A stretch of DNA of 64,000 nt, from assembly GCF_000430705.1 (NCBI RefSeq), contig NZ_AUMN01000002.1, forward strand, positions 339,126 through 403,125, written 5' to 3'. The notes below the pieces were generated by a model that was not told where the DNA came from, made no database searches, and saw only the letters and a program-made list of their open reading frames with translations. The DNA comes from Arthrobacter castelli DSM 16402. Its GTDB lineage: Bacteria > Actinomycetota > Actinomycetes > Actinomycetales > Micrococcaceae. Below are positions 29,800 through 39,786 of this stretch, in pieces (position 1 is the stretch's first letter; every line of letters begins with the position of its first letter). A program made the translations under genes and the position numbers.

Positions 29800-30849
29800 T
29801 CAGGAGGCTTCGCCCTTTTGCCCTTCCCGCACCAGGGCCGTGAGCCGGGACACTGCCCGGTGGTACTTCTTCATGTAGCCACCGGCCATCATGTCGTCGG
29901 TGAAGAGATGGTCAAACGGGACGCCGCTGGCAATAATCGGAATGTCCTTGTCGTACAACCGGTCGGCCAGCACCACAAAACGCAGCGCGACTGATTGTTC
30001 TTCGATAGTGGAAACCGTCCGCCATGCAACGCCATCGATACCATCCAGCAACTGCCTGTAGCGGCTCGGATGCACCCCCGATAAATGCTGCAGCAAGGCA
30101 CCGAACTCGTCGACGGCGACGGTGTCGGCGGCAAAGTGTTCGGCGATGCCCGCGTCCAGTTCCGACTCGGCCAACGGTTCCGGCGCCTGGGCCAGGCCGC
30201 GGTGGCGGTAGTCCTCGCCGTCGATACGGATTACCTCGAACTGATCGGCCAGCACCTGGATTTCCCGCTGGAAGTCGACTGCCGCGAAGCGGCCCTCCCC
30301 CAGCGCGCCGGGCAATGTGTTCGATGTCGCTGCCAGCTTCACCCCGGCGTCGGCCAGTTCCCGCATCAGCCGCGACATCAACACGGTATCGCCGGGGTCG
30401 TCCAACTCGAATTCGTCAATGCACACCAGTTTGTAGTGCTTCAAAGCATCAACTGTCTTCCGGAACGACAACGCTCCGACCAGATTGGTGTACTCCACGA
30501 AGGTGCCGAAGGCCTTCGGACCTTTCACGGCATGCCACAGCGAGGCCAGCAGGTGGGTCTTTCCCACCCCAAAACCGCCGTCAAGATACACCCCGGCCGG
30601 GCCGGAGGGCTTTTTCGCCCCGAACAGCTTGCGCAGCCTGGATGGCTCCGGATGATCGACCCGGGCTGCAAAATGTTCGAGTTCGCGGACGGCATGCGCC
30701 TGGGAAGATTGCGCCGGATCAGGGCGGTAACTTGAAAAGGAGACTTCGGCAAAGCGTGGAGACGGGTAGAAACCATCCAGCAGCTCGTCCACGGACAGCT
30801 TCGGCGTCCGTTCGGTCAAATGTTCAATAGTTGTCAAGCGCAGTCCCAT
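29800..30849 (-). CDS. zapE: Cell division protein ZapE / AFG1-like ATPase
   Basis: 349-residue AAA-type ATPase. Walker A is GGFGVGKT (91-98) and Walker [10 protein letters not shown] (141-149); [22 protein letters not shown] is the sensor region typical of the family. In E. coli ZapE acts on late Z-ring constriction; the role in actinobacteria is less clear. The start at 30849 is [16 protein letters not shown]. It diverges from the rhodanese gene. Confidence 0.88.
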   Translation of the reverse strand: MGLRLTTIEHLTERTPKLSVDELLDGFYPSPRFAEVSFSSYRPDPAQSSQAHAVRELEHFAARVDHPEPSRLRKLFGAKKPSGPAGVYLDGGFGVGKTHLLASLWHAVKGPKAFGTFVEYTNLVGALSFRKTVDALKHYKLVCIDEFELDDPGDTVLMSRLMRELADAGVKLAATSNTLPGALGEGRFAAVDFQREIQVLADQFEVIRIDGEDYRHRGLAQAPEPLAESELDAGIAEHFAADTVAVDEFGALLQHLSGVHPSRYRQLLDGIDGVAWRTVSTIEEQSVALRFVVLADRLYDKDIPIIASGVPFDHLFTDDMMAGGYMKKYHRAVSRLTALVREGQKGEAS

Positions 30850-31026
30850 TCTGTCCCACCAGCGGAACCGTCACCGCCGGAAATTTACAACAACGCCACG
30901 ATACGCCACCGCCGGATGCCGCCGGCGCAGGGGCAGCTCATGTGCGGATGTTACGTGTGGAAGTTTTCGGCCCGCATCGTCGTTAGGCTTAAGGGAGGCC
31001 GCACATTCAACAGAAAGGCGGTGGCT

Positions 31027-31929
31027 GTGCCTGTTCCCGCAGAAACCAACGAAAAATTCGCTGCCTACGCGCATCCCGAACGGCTGGTGTCCACTCAGTG
31101 GCTGGCCGATCATCTGAATGACGATTCACTGGTGGTCGTGGAGTCGGACGAGGATATCCTGTTATATGAGACGGGGCACATTCCAGGTTCGGTCAAGATC
31201 GATTGGCATACTGACCTCAACGACGCCGACACCCGCGATTATATCGATGGCGAAGGGTTTGCCGCCCTGATGTCCGCCAAGGGAATCAGCCGCGACAGCA
31301 CGGTGGTCATCTACGGCGACAAAAGCAACTGGTGGGCCGCCTATGCACTGTGGGTATTCACCCTCTTCTCCCACTCTGATGTGCGGTTGCTGGACGGCGG
31401 ACGGGACAAGTGGATCGCTGAGTCACGTGAGCTCACGACCGAGACCACCAGCGTCACGGCCACCGAGTATCCGGTGGTGCAGCGCAACGACGCCCGCATC
31501 CGTGCTTTCAAGGATGATGTGCTGGCACACTTCGGCAACCCGTTGATCGACGTCCGCTCCCCCGACGAATACAGCGGCGCCCGCACCACCATGCCCGCCT
31601 ATCCTGAAGAAGGCGCCCTGAGGGGCGGGCACATCCCCAGCGCGGCATCCGTTCCCTGGGGACGGGCGGCCGCCGAGGACGGAACGTTCAAGGAGCGCGC
31701 CGAACTGGAGCAGATCTATCACGGCGACGCCGGACTCAAGGAAGGGGACGACGTCGTCGCGTACTGCCGTATCGGTGAGCGTTCCAGCCACACTTGGTTC
31801 GTGCTGACGCACCTGCTCGGCTTTGACAACGTGCGCAACTACGACGGTTCATGGACCGAGTGGGGCAACGCCGTTCGCGTTCCCATCGTCAAGGGCGAGA
31901 CGCCGGGCTCTGTTCCGGCTTCCCGTTGA
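31027..31929 (+). CDS. sseA: Thiosulfate/3-mercaptopyruvate sulfurtransferase
   Basis: 300 residues with two rhodanese domains (about 20-135 and 160-290). Only the second has the catalytic Cys247, in CRIGERSS, the loop usual in actinobacterial Sse[18 protein letters not shown] and [11 protein letters not shown] are the domain-start motifs. Of two in-frame GTGs (31021, 31027), AAAGGCG spacing favours 31027. The sufE gene follows 21 bases later, so sulfane transfer between the two products is plausible. Confidence 0.92.
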   Translation: MPVPAETNEKFAAYAHPERLVSTQWLADHLNDDSLVVVESDEDILLYETGHIPGSVKIDWHTDLNDADTRDYIDGEGFAALMSAKGISRDSTVVIYGDKSNWWAAYALWVFTLFSHSDVRLLDGGRDKWIAESRELTTETTSVTATEYPVVQRNDARIRAFKDDVLAHFGNPLIDVRSPDEYSGARTTMPAYPEEGALRGGHIPSAASVPWGRAAAEDGTFKERAELEQIYHGDAGLKEGDDVVAYCRIGERSSHTWFVLTHLLGFDNVRNYDGSWTEWGNAVRVPIVKGETPGSVPASR

Positions 31930-31950
31930 TAACCGTTGAACAGGACGATC

Positions 31951-32400
31951 ATGGCTGAGACCAATATCCCTGACCAGCTGGAAGAGATTATCGACGACTT
32001 CCAGGCACTCACCGAACCTGACCGGTTGCAGTTGCTGCTCGAATTCTCCAGGGAATTGCCGGCGCTTCCGGACCGGCTGGCCGACCACCCGGAAATGCTT
32101 GAGCAGGTGGTCGAATGCCAGACCCCGCTGTTCCTGCATCTCGAGCTCGACCAGGATCCGGCCGGTACGGTGCGGCTGTACTTTTCAGCTCCGCCGGAGG
32201 CGCCAACCACGCGCGGCTTCGCTTCCGTCCTCGCTGAAGGCCTGGACGGCCTGAGCGCCACCGAGATCCTCGCGGTGCCGGACGACGTGGCCGATCGGCT
32301 GGGGCTGGCGCAGGCCATCACCCCCTTGCGGATGCGTGGCATGTCGGCAATGCTGGGCCGCATTAAGCGGAAGGTCACCGAGGCCACGGCCGCGGCCTGA
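31951..32400 (+). CDS. sufE: SufE-family sulfur acceptor
   Basis: 149 residues. The sulfur-accepting cysteine is Cys56 in VECQTPLFL, matching the CQ motif of SufE, and the C-terminal helix-turn-helix region fits the family. The ATG at 31951 follows ACAGGACG; a TTG 15 bases upstream is possible. No SufS-type desulfurase is in the window; the partner may be the rhodanese upstream. Confidence 0.88.
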   Translation: MAETNIPDQLEEIIDDFQALTEPDRLQLLLEFSRELPALPDRLADHPEMLEQVVECQTPLFLHLELDQDPAGTVRLYFSAPPEAPTTRGFASVLAEGLDGLSATEILAVPDDVADRLGLAQAITPLRMRGMSAMLGRIKRKVTEATAAA

Positions 32401-32411
32401 CGCTAGTGCCG

Positions 32412-33683
32412 TCACCGGTAGTGCCGGCCGTCGGCCCGGCTCAGCACCGGAGCAAGCCAGTTACTCACGGCCTGGTGCCACGCGGTGCGATCGACGTTCC
32501 ATTCTTTGGTGTGCCGGCCTCGGGCAAACTCGACGAAGCTGACCATGGCCGGGTTCTGTCCGGCCAGTTCTTTGGACGGTCCGGACGGGACGTATTCGTC
32601 GGCGGCGCTGTGGATGATCAGTGTTGGAGTCTGCAGTTCGGCTGCCCGGTGCACCCAGTCCATGCTCTTCAAATTCACCGGCGCCGCCAGGCCGGTCAGC
32701 GACCGGCCGGCCGGATGGGTCAGCAGCAGCTGCCCCAGCTGGCCGATGGGAGCCGGAATATTGTTCAGCCGTGCTTGATGGGCGAGGACGTCGACCCAGT
32801 TGATCACCGGCCCGTCGAGAACCAGCGCGCGGATCAGGTGCCCGTGCTCCGACAGGTCGACAGTTTGCAGGCTGATGGCCCCGCCCATGGACCAGCCGAA
32901 CAGCACGATGTCTTTGGCCCCCTTGGTCCTGGCATATTCGATGGCCGCCTCGACGTCCCGCCACTCGGTCATTCCGAGTCCGTAGCGCCTGTCCTCGGCT
33001 GCCGGGGCTTCGCCATCGTTCCGGTATGAGATGAGCAAACTGGTCATGCCCAGAGTGCGGGCGGTCGGAACGGCACGCAGCCCTTCGGTCCGTGTCGCCC
33101 CGCGGCCGTGCACCATGATGGCCCAGGTCCGGCTGTCATGCTCCGGCGGTGCCGGAACCAGCCAGGCCGGCGCGCTGCCTCCGGCCACCGGGACGTGGAC
33201 TTCTTCGGACTCGTGCCCGAGGGCTGCCGGATCCGGGTAGACGGATCCGCCCCACCAGCCACGGACGGCGGCATGCACGTTGCCGCTGTACACCTCCTCG
33301 ATCCGGCGGGTGACCGTGTCCTCGCCTGGAATGTAGGACACGATCGGGCCGATCCTGGCATGGCCGCGCCCGCGGTCGAAGTACAGCGAGTACGTGCCCG
33401 GGACTGTGGTGTCGTCATTAGCCGGAAGAATCACGTGGGCATCGCGGTCCCTGCCGGTCACCGCGAGGATGGCCAGATCCTCTTGCCTGAACTGGTCCGG
33501 CGTCACCACTCGGCGGGCGAAATACGCCGCCAACGCGGACGAGAGCCCCAGCACCACCGACGTGGCTGCGGCGCCGATACCGGCCCCGATGCCAACGTAG
33601 TTCAGCTTACTGGCTGTAACGTACGCATCCTCGGCCCCGGGGCCCGGCGGCCGGGCCGGTTTTCGGATCACCATGATTCCCAT
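32412..33683 (-). CDS. Membrane-anchored alpha/beta hydrolase
   Basis: About 423 residues. One membrane segment (about 28-52) precedes an extracellular or membrane-attached hydrolase domain. Catalytic triad: Ser265 in GWSMGGA, Asp362 in HSAADEYVPS, His391 in GRHTKEW; HGRG near 192 is the oxyanion region. Substrate unknown; the fold resembles prolyl oligopeptidase/BAAT-like esterases. Start is uncertain: ATGs at 33683 and 33674 both lie close to the divergent gene at 33751. Confidence 0.75.
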   Translation of the reverse strand: MGIMVIRKPARPPGPGAEDAYVTASKLNYVGIGAGIGAAATSVVLGLSSALAAYFARRVVTPDQFRQEDLAILAVTGRDRDAHVILPANDDTTVPGTYSLYFDRGRGHARIGPIVSYIPGEDTVTRRIEEVYSGNVHAAVRGWWGGSVYPDPAALGHESEEVHVPVAGGSAPAWLVPAPPEHDSRTWAIMVHGRGATRTEGLRAVPTARTLGMTSLLISYRNDGEAPAAEDRRYGLGMTEWRDVEAAIEYARTKGAKDIVLFGWSMGGAISLQTVDLSEHGHLIRALVLDGPVINWVDVLAHQARLNNIPAPIGQLGQLLLTHPAGRSLTGLAAPVNLKSMDWVHRAAELQTPTLIIHSAADEYVPSGPSKELAGQNPAMVSFVEFARGRHTKEWNVDRTAWHQAVSNWLAPVLSRADGRHYR

Positions 33684-33750
33684 TCTGTCGAACGGACCAT
33701 GCCAGGTCGAGGAACCGCCCATCGCATGTTCACGTATTAGGGTGGGTTCC

Positions 33751-34242
33751 ATGACTGATTCCATCGTGGTGCTGACCGAAGAACCTCTGGTCGGAGCGGA
33801 TGTACAGAACCTGGAGTCCTTCCATCACGGCATGGACCGCCAGTTCTTCCTGCTCGTTCCCGGCGACACCGAACGACACCTGATCGTGGACTTCCTGGAC
33901 CAGCTCAGCCTGCTCCACGTCGGCAAGGCCTTTCGGGAGCTGGCGGCCAAACAGCCGGACACCGAACAACGCCGGCTGCAGTCCGATGCCACCTTGAAAG
34001 TGTCCCTGGACGCCTTGCAGACTGCGGGGCTGAAGGCCGACGGCGCGGTCTCGGGTTCGAATCCGGTCCAGTCCCTGGTGGAGAAGGTGCAGGAACTCGA
34101 CGCCCGCGAGGCCATTGTGATCACCCGCCCCCACGCTGTTGAAGACACCTTCCACACCGACTGGGCCAGCAAGGCGCAGGATGAACTCGGATTACCTGTG
34201 TTACATCTCTATTCCGGCTCGGGATACATTGGCGACTCCTGA
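33751..34242 (+). CDS. Conserved hypothetical protein, alpha/beta fold
   Basis: 163 residues beginning MTDSIVVLTEEPLVGADVQNLESF. Alternating hydrophobic strands (IVVLT, FFLLVPG, REAIVITRP, PVLHLYSGSG) and helices resemble a universal-stress-like Rossmann fold, but no ATP motif is clear. No function assigned. The ATG at 33751 follows GGGTGGG. msrB starts 14 bases downstream. Confidence 0.7.
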   Translation: MTDSIVVLTEEPLVGADVQNLESFHHGMDRQFFLLVPGDTERHLIVDFLDQLSLLHVGKAFRELAAKQPDTEQRRLQSDATLKVSLDALQTAGLKADGAVSGSNPVQSLVEKVQELDAREAIVITRPHAVEDTFHTDWASKAQDELGLPVLHLYSGSGYIGDS

Positions 34243-34256
34243 GCGTTATACCCAGT

Positions 34257-34700
34257 ATGGATACTGAACAGAATTCCGCCTCATACCTTCGCCAGGACCC
34301 CGTGCACAAGAGTGATGACCAATGGCGCCGGGAATTGACGGCCGCCGAGTATGCTGTGCTGCGGCAGGCCGGAACTGAGCGTCCATTCAGCGGCGAGTAC
34401 TGGGACAGTCATACTCAGGGCATGTATCAGTGCCGTGCCTGCGGTGCCGAATTGTTCACCAGCAACGCGAAGTTCGACTCGCATTGTGGCTGGCCTTCAT
34501 TTTTCGCGCCGCTGGCCGAGGACCGGGTCCGCTACATTAAGGACCGCGCCATGGGGATGGAACGTATTGAAGTACGTTGCGCCAAGTGCGACTCCCACTT
34601 GGGCCATGTCTTTGAAGGGGAAGGCTACGACACCCCGACTGACCAGCGTTACTGCATCAACTCGGTATCGATGAAGCTCGTCCCCGGCGAAACGGCCTGA
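34257..34700 (+). CDS. msrB: Peptide methionine-R-sulfoxide reductase
   Basis: 147 residues; repairs methionine-R-sulfoxide. Structural zinc cysteines 59, 62, 108 and 111 (two CxxC pairs), catalytic Cys133 in RYCINSVSM, and the HCGWPSF substrate loop are all present. The resolving cysteine is not obvious. Confidence 0.95.
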   Translation: MDTEQNSASYLRQDPVHKSDDQWRRELTAAEYAVLRQAGTERPFSGEYWDSHTQGMYQCRACGAELFTSNAKFDSHCGWPSFFAPLAEDRVRYIKDRAMGMERIEVRCAKCDSHLGHVFEGEGYDTPTDQRYCINSVSMKLVPGETA

Positions 34701-34705
34701 CCCCT

Positions 34706-35500
34706 CTACTGTTTGCGCAACACCTTATGCGGCGCTGCCTGGGCCACAGGCTTGACGGTCACCAGGTCGAGGTTGACGTGATGCGGCAGATCGACGGCGA
34801 AGGCACAGACCTCGGCGACATCCTCACTGGTCAACGGCCGCTCCACGCCGGCATAGACCTTCTGAGCTGCCTCGACGTCTCCTCCCATCCGCATCAGGGA
34901 GAATTCCGGGGTGTGCACCAGGCCCGGAGCTATTTCCACTACCCGGACGTTGTGCTCGGCCTCTTCCAGACGCAGGGCCTCGGTAAATCCATGCTCGGCG
35001 AATTTCGCGGCGTTGTATCCGCCGCCGCCTTCGTAACCGCGTTGCGCCGCGATCGAGGTCAGATTCAGCACCGTGCCCTCCCCGTTCTCCCGCAGCGCCG
35101 GCACAAAGGCCCGCGTCATCCGCATCGTGCCCAGCACATTGACTTGATACATCCAGTCCCAGTCCGCGTCCTTGGCGTTGGCAACCCAGTCGGCACCCCT
35201 GGCTCCGCCCGAGATGTTCAACAGGGCATCTATCGTGCCCTGTTCGTGGAGCACACGGTCACGCAACGTTGAGACATCGGCCTCGGACGTGATGTCGCAC
35301 GGAACGGCAATTGCTCCGGTCTCTTTGCTCAAGTCCTCCAGCCGGTCGGCACGCCGGGCAACGGCATAGACGATCCACCCTCGACGGCTCAGCTCGCGTG
35401 CGGTGGCTTCGCCGATGCCCGTCGAGGCGCCGGTGACGATGGCGGTCTTCGGTGGGTGGGTTCGGGCAGTCGGGCCGGCCGCGGTGCTGTCATCAGTCAT
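34706..35500 (-). CDS. SDR-family NADP-dependent oxidoreductase (YdfG-like)
   Basis: 264 residues. Cofactor motif TGASTGIGEA (23-32), Ser in LNLTSIAA, and YNAAK as the catalytic YxxxK. HARG-type VARRADRL after strand 2 favours NADP. Ending and length resemble YdfG, a 3-hydroxy acid dehydrogenase, but the substrate is a guess. The ATG at 35500 is preferred; upstream codons read into intergenic sequence. It converges on msrB with five bases between stops. Confidence 0.85.
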   Translation of the reverse strand: MTDDSTAAGPTARTHPPKTAIVTGASTGIGEATARELSRRGWIVYAVARRADRLEDLSKETGAIAVPCDITSEADVSTLRDRVLHEQGTIDALLNISGGARGADWVANAKDADWDWMYQVNVLGTMRMTRAFVPALRENGEGTVLNLTSIAAQRGYEGGGGYNAAKFAEHGFTEALRLEEAEHNVRVVEIAPGLVHTPEFSLMRMGGDVEAAQKVYAGVERPLTSEDVAEVCAFAVDLPHHVNLDLVTVKPVAQAAPHKVLRKQ

Positions 35501-35591
35501 GAACCCCACACTAGAGGGTCGGCGGATACGTTTCAGCAGCCGTGAGCCACTGGACTTCTGATTGTCTGCCAGGTGGACTGCCCGCCAAAGC

Positions 35592-35638
35592 ATAAGCAAC
35601 GCTTATTTTGGAGCACCGTGGGCGTAAGTAACGCTGTC
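35592..35638. promoter_or_regulatory. Two operator-like repeats upstream of the DUF6421 gene
   Basis: ATAAGCAACGCTTAT (35592-35606) and GTAAGTAACGCTGTC (35624-35638) share TAAGYAACGCT. The first is a perfect palindrome (ATAAGC, AAC, GCTTAT). Starts are 32 bp apart, three helical turns. They lie 76-123 bases before the gene start, in the right place for a repressor or activator. Confidence 0.6.
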
Positions 35639-35714
35639 CTTTTTGGTATGCTTTCGAATATCCGGCAGATCAGCTCATCTGCCTGCCCACCTGCGATGAG
35701 AAAGCGAGTCAACG

Positions 35715-37109
35715 ATGACTGAAACCACCGCACTTCGCTCCCCCGGGCTGTCCCGGGACCCCGCCGCCGACGTCGCGTCGCACCCCGCGTGGCTGCGAAT
35801 TAAGACTGCCGCCTCCCGGCTGCAGCGACTGCAGATCAAGGACGGCTCGGTACCCGAGCCGTCCGACCATGATGCGGCGACCAAGCATGCACAGGAGATC
35901 ATCAGCGGCATCGAGGACCTTGCCCCGCTGTTCAGCCACGACGAGTCCTACCTGAACGCATTGGTGGCGGACTTCAACCAGTGGATCGCCGACGGATTCG
36001 CGGTCCCTGACTTCCACGACTCCCTGGTGGCGTTCCAGCCACAGCTCGACCGGGTCGACGGGCTCAGGCATCTGGTGGTCTTCCCCATGTACACGCAGAA
36101 CGGCAGCTCCGATCGCCTGGTCGAAGCCGTGCTCGTCGAGGTCATCTGGCCGGACTTCATCGCCTCCCTGGAGGAAGGTGACTTCTCGAACAAGCTGTTC
36201 GTGCCCATCCGCTTCCTTGACTTCACGGCCGGCTACGATTCCAACTCGGCTGTCTTGTTCCCGGAAACTGTCGCCGTTGCGCGGACCCCGCAATTCAATT
36301 GGGGGGCCATTTTCGCCGACCGTGAGGCGGCGCGGTTCCGCCGGGTGGTGAAGGCCGCGGCAGATATCACCTCCCTCGAGCTGCCCTCCGATGCGGCCGT
36401 GCTGCTGGAGGACCAGCACGTGATGGAGAAGACGTTCGTGATGTGGGACTTGATCCACGACCGGACCCACATGCGCGGCGACCTGCCGTTCGACCCCTTC
36501 ATGATCAAACAGCGGATGCCCTACTTCCTCTACGCCCTCGAGGAACTGCGCTGCGACCTGACAGCCTTCCGCGAATCGGTACGCCTGGAGCATGACAAGA
36601 CGGCCTCCGCTGAAACCCGGGCCTATGCCAAGCGGGTGCAGTATGCGGTGATCTTCGACCGGATCTTCCGTTTTGCGATCACTGGAAACCGGGTAAAGAA
36701 CTACGACGGTCTTGGCGGCCAGCTGCTCTTCGCCTGGATGCACCAGCAGCATGTGCTGCATTGGACAGACGGAAAGATGACAATTGACTGGGCCGAAGTA
36801 CCTAACGTGGTGATTGCCCTGGGGCGGCAGATCGAAGATCTGTACTGGCGTTCGATCGACCGGCCGAAGACCGCCCATTGGCTGGCAGCGTACGAGATGA
36901 TCACCGGCACCCTGACTCCGAATCCGGCTTCAGTGTGGGCCAAGGGCCCGGACGCGCTCCCGCTGGACGGTCCTCCCCGCGGCCTGACGGATCAGGTGCT
37001 CGCCGACGAATTCCCCTTGTCGATGTTCTATGAAGCGCTGAACCGTAAGATGAAGGATGTGATCGAGTCCACCGCCGGTATCACCGGCACGACGAAGGAT
37101 ATTGCGTGA
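35715..37109 (+). CDS. DUF6421 family protein
   Basis: 464 residues, soluble, mostly helical, rich in aromatic and acidic residues. It matches my memory of the actinobacterial DUF6421 family, whose members are followed by an SDR gene. Histidine-containing stretches such as MWDLIHDRTHMRGDLPFDP could bind a metal, but no known catalytic motif is certain. Function unknown. The SDR overlaps its stop as GTGA, so the two are made together. Confidence 0.75.
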   Translation: MTETTALRSPGLSRDPAADVASHPAWLRIKTAASRLQRLQIKDGSVPEPSDHDAATKHAQEIISGIEDLAPLFSHDESYLNALVADFNQWIADGFAVPDFHDSLVAFQPQLDRVDGLRHLVVFPMYTQNGSSDRLVEAVLVEVIWPDFIASLEEGDFSNKLFVPIRFLDFTAGYDSNSAVLFPETVAVARTPQFNWGAIFADREAARFRRVVKAAADITSLELPSDAAVLLEDQHVMEKTFVMWDLIHDRTHMRGDLPFDPFMIKQRMPYFLYALEELRCDLTAFRESVRLEHDKTASAETRAYAKRVQYAVIFDRIFRFAITGNRVKNYDGLGGQLLFAWMHQQHVLHWTDGKMTIDWAEVPNVVIALGRQIEDLYWRSIDRPKTAHWLAAYEMITGTLTPNPASVWAKGPDALPLDGPPRGLTDQVLADEFPLSMFYEALNRKMKDVIESTAGITGTTKDIA

Positions 37110-37840
37110 CGGTACTGCCCAATAATCCAACAGTTCTCATCGCCGGGGCGACCAGCCCGTCGGGCGCTGCAACGGCGGCGGCGTTGAGCGCCGCGGGCGC
37201 CTCTGTCGTCGCAGTCGGCACGAACCCGGCGAGACTGAACAAACTCAGCGAAGTAGCCGAGGGCATCACCAGTTACGTATGTGACTTGGCGGACGCGGAG
37301 GAAGTGGACAGGTTTGCAGCCCAGTTGCATACCGATTCCGGCCCCATCGACGGACTCATCCATCTCGTCGGTGGCTGGCGGGGCGGCGGCGGCATCGCCG
37401 GCCAGAGTGATGAGGACTGGGACTTCCTGCACCGCCACGTGTTCGCCACCTTGCGCAACACCAGCCGGGCCTTCTACGCGGATCTGCTGGCTTCCGACGC
37501 CGGCCGGCTCTCCATCGTGTCGTCAACCGCGGTGGCCAAGCCGACGGCGTCGGGAGCGCACTATGCAGCTGCCAAGGCCGCGGCCGAGGCCTGGACCATG
37601 GCCGTGGCCAATGGATTCCGCCGGGCGCAATCCGGGCGGAAAGACGATCCCGAGCCGCAGCGGGCCGCAGCGGCCGCCTTCATCATCAAGGCATTGGTCG
37701 ATGACGGCATGCGGCAGGAGAATCCGGACCGTGCATTCGCCGGCTACACGGACGTACGGGATCTCGGCGATGCGGTGGTGCAGTTCATGGCCGCCGACGC
37801 CGGCGACGTCAACGGCACCCGCATTCCGCTGGCCGAATAG
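37106..37840 (+). CDS. SDR-family protein coupled to DUF6421
   Basis: 244 residues. The nucleotide loop is AGATSPSGAATA rather than the textbook TGxxxGIG; HLVGGWRGGG follows strand 4, and YAAAK (about 153-157) keeps the catalytic pair. GTG start at 37106 overlaps the DUF6421 stop. The tight pairing suggests that DUF6421 and this SDR act on the same compound. Confidence 0.85.
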   Translation: MTVLPNNPTVLIAGATSPSGAATAAALSAAGASVVAVGTNPARLNKLSEVAEGITSYVCDLADAEEVDRFAAQLHTDSGPIDGLIHLVGGWRGGGGIAGQSDEDWDFLHRHVFATLRNTSRAFYADLLASDAGRLSIVSSTAVAKPTASGAHYAAAKAAAEAWTMAVANGFRRAQSGRKDDPEPQRAAAAAFIIKALVDDGMRQENPDRAFAGYTDVRDLGDAVVQFMAADAGDVNGTRIPLAE

Positions 37841-37870
37841 CCGGCAACCGGCTCCACCGACCGCTCCAAT

Positions 37871-38983
37871 ATGACCACCCAACCGGCGATAAGTGATACT
37901 GGAACCGTGACTGAAACCAGCTTGGAAACCCCCCGCCCACTGCACGACAACGCACAGCGAGGCTTCGCCTCGGACAACTATTCAGGAGTGCACCCTCAGA
38001 TCCTTCAGGCCCTGGCCGCGGCCAATGGCGGGCATCAGCCGGCCTACGGGGCTGATCAATACACTTCCCGGCTGCAGGAAGTCATGGCGTCACACTTCGG
38101 TGCGGCCGCCGAGGCTCTGCCCGTATTCAACGGCACCGGCGCGAACGTATTGAGCCTGCAGTCGTTGCTTCCACGCTGGGGAGCGGTGATCTGCGCCGAA
38201 ACCGCCCACATCAACACTGACGAGAACGGCGCGCCCGAACGGGTGGCGGGGATCAAGCTGTTGCAGGTGCCCACCGGCGACGGGAAGCTGACCCCTTCGC
38301 TGATCGACCAGCAGGCCTGGGGCTGGGGTGATGAACACCGCGCCCAGCCGCTGGCCGTGTCGATCACCCAGAGCACCGAGCTGGGCACCACCTATACAGT
38401 CGACGAGGTCCGCGCGATTGCGGACCATGCCCACGCCCGTGGAATGCGCCTGCATATGGATGGGGCGCGCATTTCCAACGCCGCGGCGCACCTGGGGGTT
38501 CCGTTGCGGGAGTTCACCACCGATGCCGGCGTCGACGTGCTGTCCTTTGGCGGGACGAAGAACGGTCTGCTGTTTGGTGAGTGCGTCGTCGTCCTTAACC
38601 CCGAGGCCTGCGACGGGCTGGAGTACCTGCGCAAGCTCAATATGCAGCTGGCCTCCAAGATGCGGTTCCTGTCCGCCCAGCTCATTGCGCTGCTCGACGA
38701 CGGACTGTGGTTGCGCTCAGCCACCCATTCCAATGCCATGGCCGCGCGCCTGCGGTCCGCCGTTGACGGGATCGCAGGATTGACGGCCACCCAGGCCACC
38801 GAGGCGAACGCGGTATTCGTGCTGCTGCCCCGCGATGTCGCGGACAGGTTGAGGCAATCGTTCAAGTTTTACGATTGGGACCCCGCAACCGGGGAAGTGC
38901 GGTGGATGTGCTCCTTCGACACCACTGAGGAGGATATCGAGGCCTTCATCGCCGCTCTGCGGCGGGAGATGGGCGCGGGTTGA
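37871..38983 (+). CDS. Low-specificity threonine aldolase-like PLP enzyme
   Basis: 370 residues from the ATG, or 358 from GTG 37907; neither has a good ribosome site. Fold-type I: FNGTGANVLSLQS, Asp197 in HMDGAR and PLP-lysine Lys230 in SFGGTKNG. It probably cleaves L-threonine or allo-threonine to glycine and acetaldehyde, or acts on a related beta-hydroxy amino acid. Confidence 0.85.
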   Translation: MTTQPAISDTGTVTETSLETPRPLHDNAQRGFASDNYSGVHPQILQALAAANGGHQPAYGADQYTSRLQEVMASHFGAAAEALPVFNGTGANVLSLQSLLPRWGAVICAETAHINTDENGAPERVAGIKLLQVPTGDGKLTPSLIDQQAWGWGDEHRAQPLAVSITQSTELGTTYTVDEVRAIADHAHARGMRLHMDGARISNAAAHLGVPLREFTTDAGVDVLSFGGTKNGLLFGECVVVLNPEACDGLEYLRKLNMQLASKMRFLSAQLIALLDDGLWLRSATHSNAMAARLRSAVDGIAGLTATQATEANAVFVLLPRDVADRLRQSFKFYDWDPATGEVRWMCSFDTTEEDIEAFIAALRREMGAG

Positions 38984-39093
38984 ACTCCCCGCGGCGGGCT
39001 GTCCGGGGCCGCCCGGTGAACCTGTGCCGCCAAGTGAACGCCATCACGGCGCGCCTGCCGTGGATCAGCCCTGAAGGGTAATAGTCTGCCTGA

Positions 39094-39732
39094 GTGAGCG
39101 CGATAGGCGATCTTTCGCAGGTTCCAACGGAATTTTTGACGGCACTGTCCGCCCTCCGCAAGGCCACGTGCCGGCCTGAACTGCGCCTTGAGGAGCTACC
39201 GGCGCCGTCGCGGCTGGCGCCCTATGCCGTGGCACTCGGAGCTGAAGTGACTACCTTGGAAAGCCCGCCCCGCCCGCCTGTCCACGGGCCGGCGATGGGC
39301 GACAGCGCCCAGGGTGGCGGCGAGGAACTGGCCACCGGGCGGTTTATCCTGCTGCACGATCCGTCCGGTTCGGCCGTGTGGGATGGCACGTTCCGGATCG
39401 TCACCTATATCCGTGCCCAGCTCGAAGCAGATATCGGCAATGACGGCATGCTGGGCTCGGTCGCATGGACATGGCTGGTCGAAGCCCTCGAAAACCATCA
39501 GGCGCCGTATCGGAATGCCGGGGGCACTGCCACCCGGATCCTCTCCGAAAGCTACGGGTCGCTGGCGGACCGGGACGATTCCATCGACATTGAGCTGCGC
39601 GCCTCCTGGACCCCCACCGGACCGCAGGTGCAGTCACACCTTCAGGCGTGGTCCCAAATGGTGTGCACATTCGCCGGACTGCCTCCACTGCCCGACGGCG
39701 TCGCCGCCTTGGGACGCCGCCGCAGGAAATAG
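39094..39732 (+). CDS. DUF3000 family protein
   Basis: 212 residues with the actinobacterial DUF3000 pattern: RKATCRPELRLEELPAPSRLAPYAVAL, GRFILLHDPSG and WTWLVEAL. Function unknown. It nearly always lies upstream of RNase D in these bacteria, as here (54 bases). Start is GTG 39094. Confidence 0.88.
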   Translation: MSAIGDLSQVPTEFLTALSALRKATCRPELRLEELPAPSRLAPYAVALGAEVTTLESPPRPPVHGPAMGDSAQGGGEELATGRFILLHDPSGSAVWDGTFRIVTYIRAQLEADIGNDGMLGSVAWTWLVEALENHQAPYRNAGGTATRILSESYGSLADRDDSIDIELRASWTPTGPQVQSHLQAWSQMVCTFAGLPPLPDGVAALGRRRRK

Positions 39733-39786
39733 ACGTCGGCGTCAAAGCCGTACCTGCGTACCCGATGCCGATAGTGTGGAAGGATC

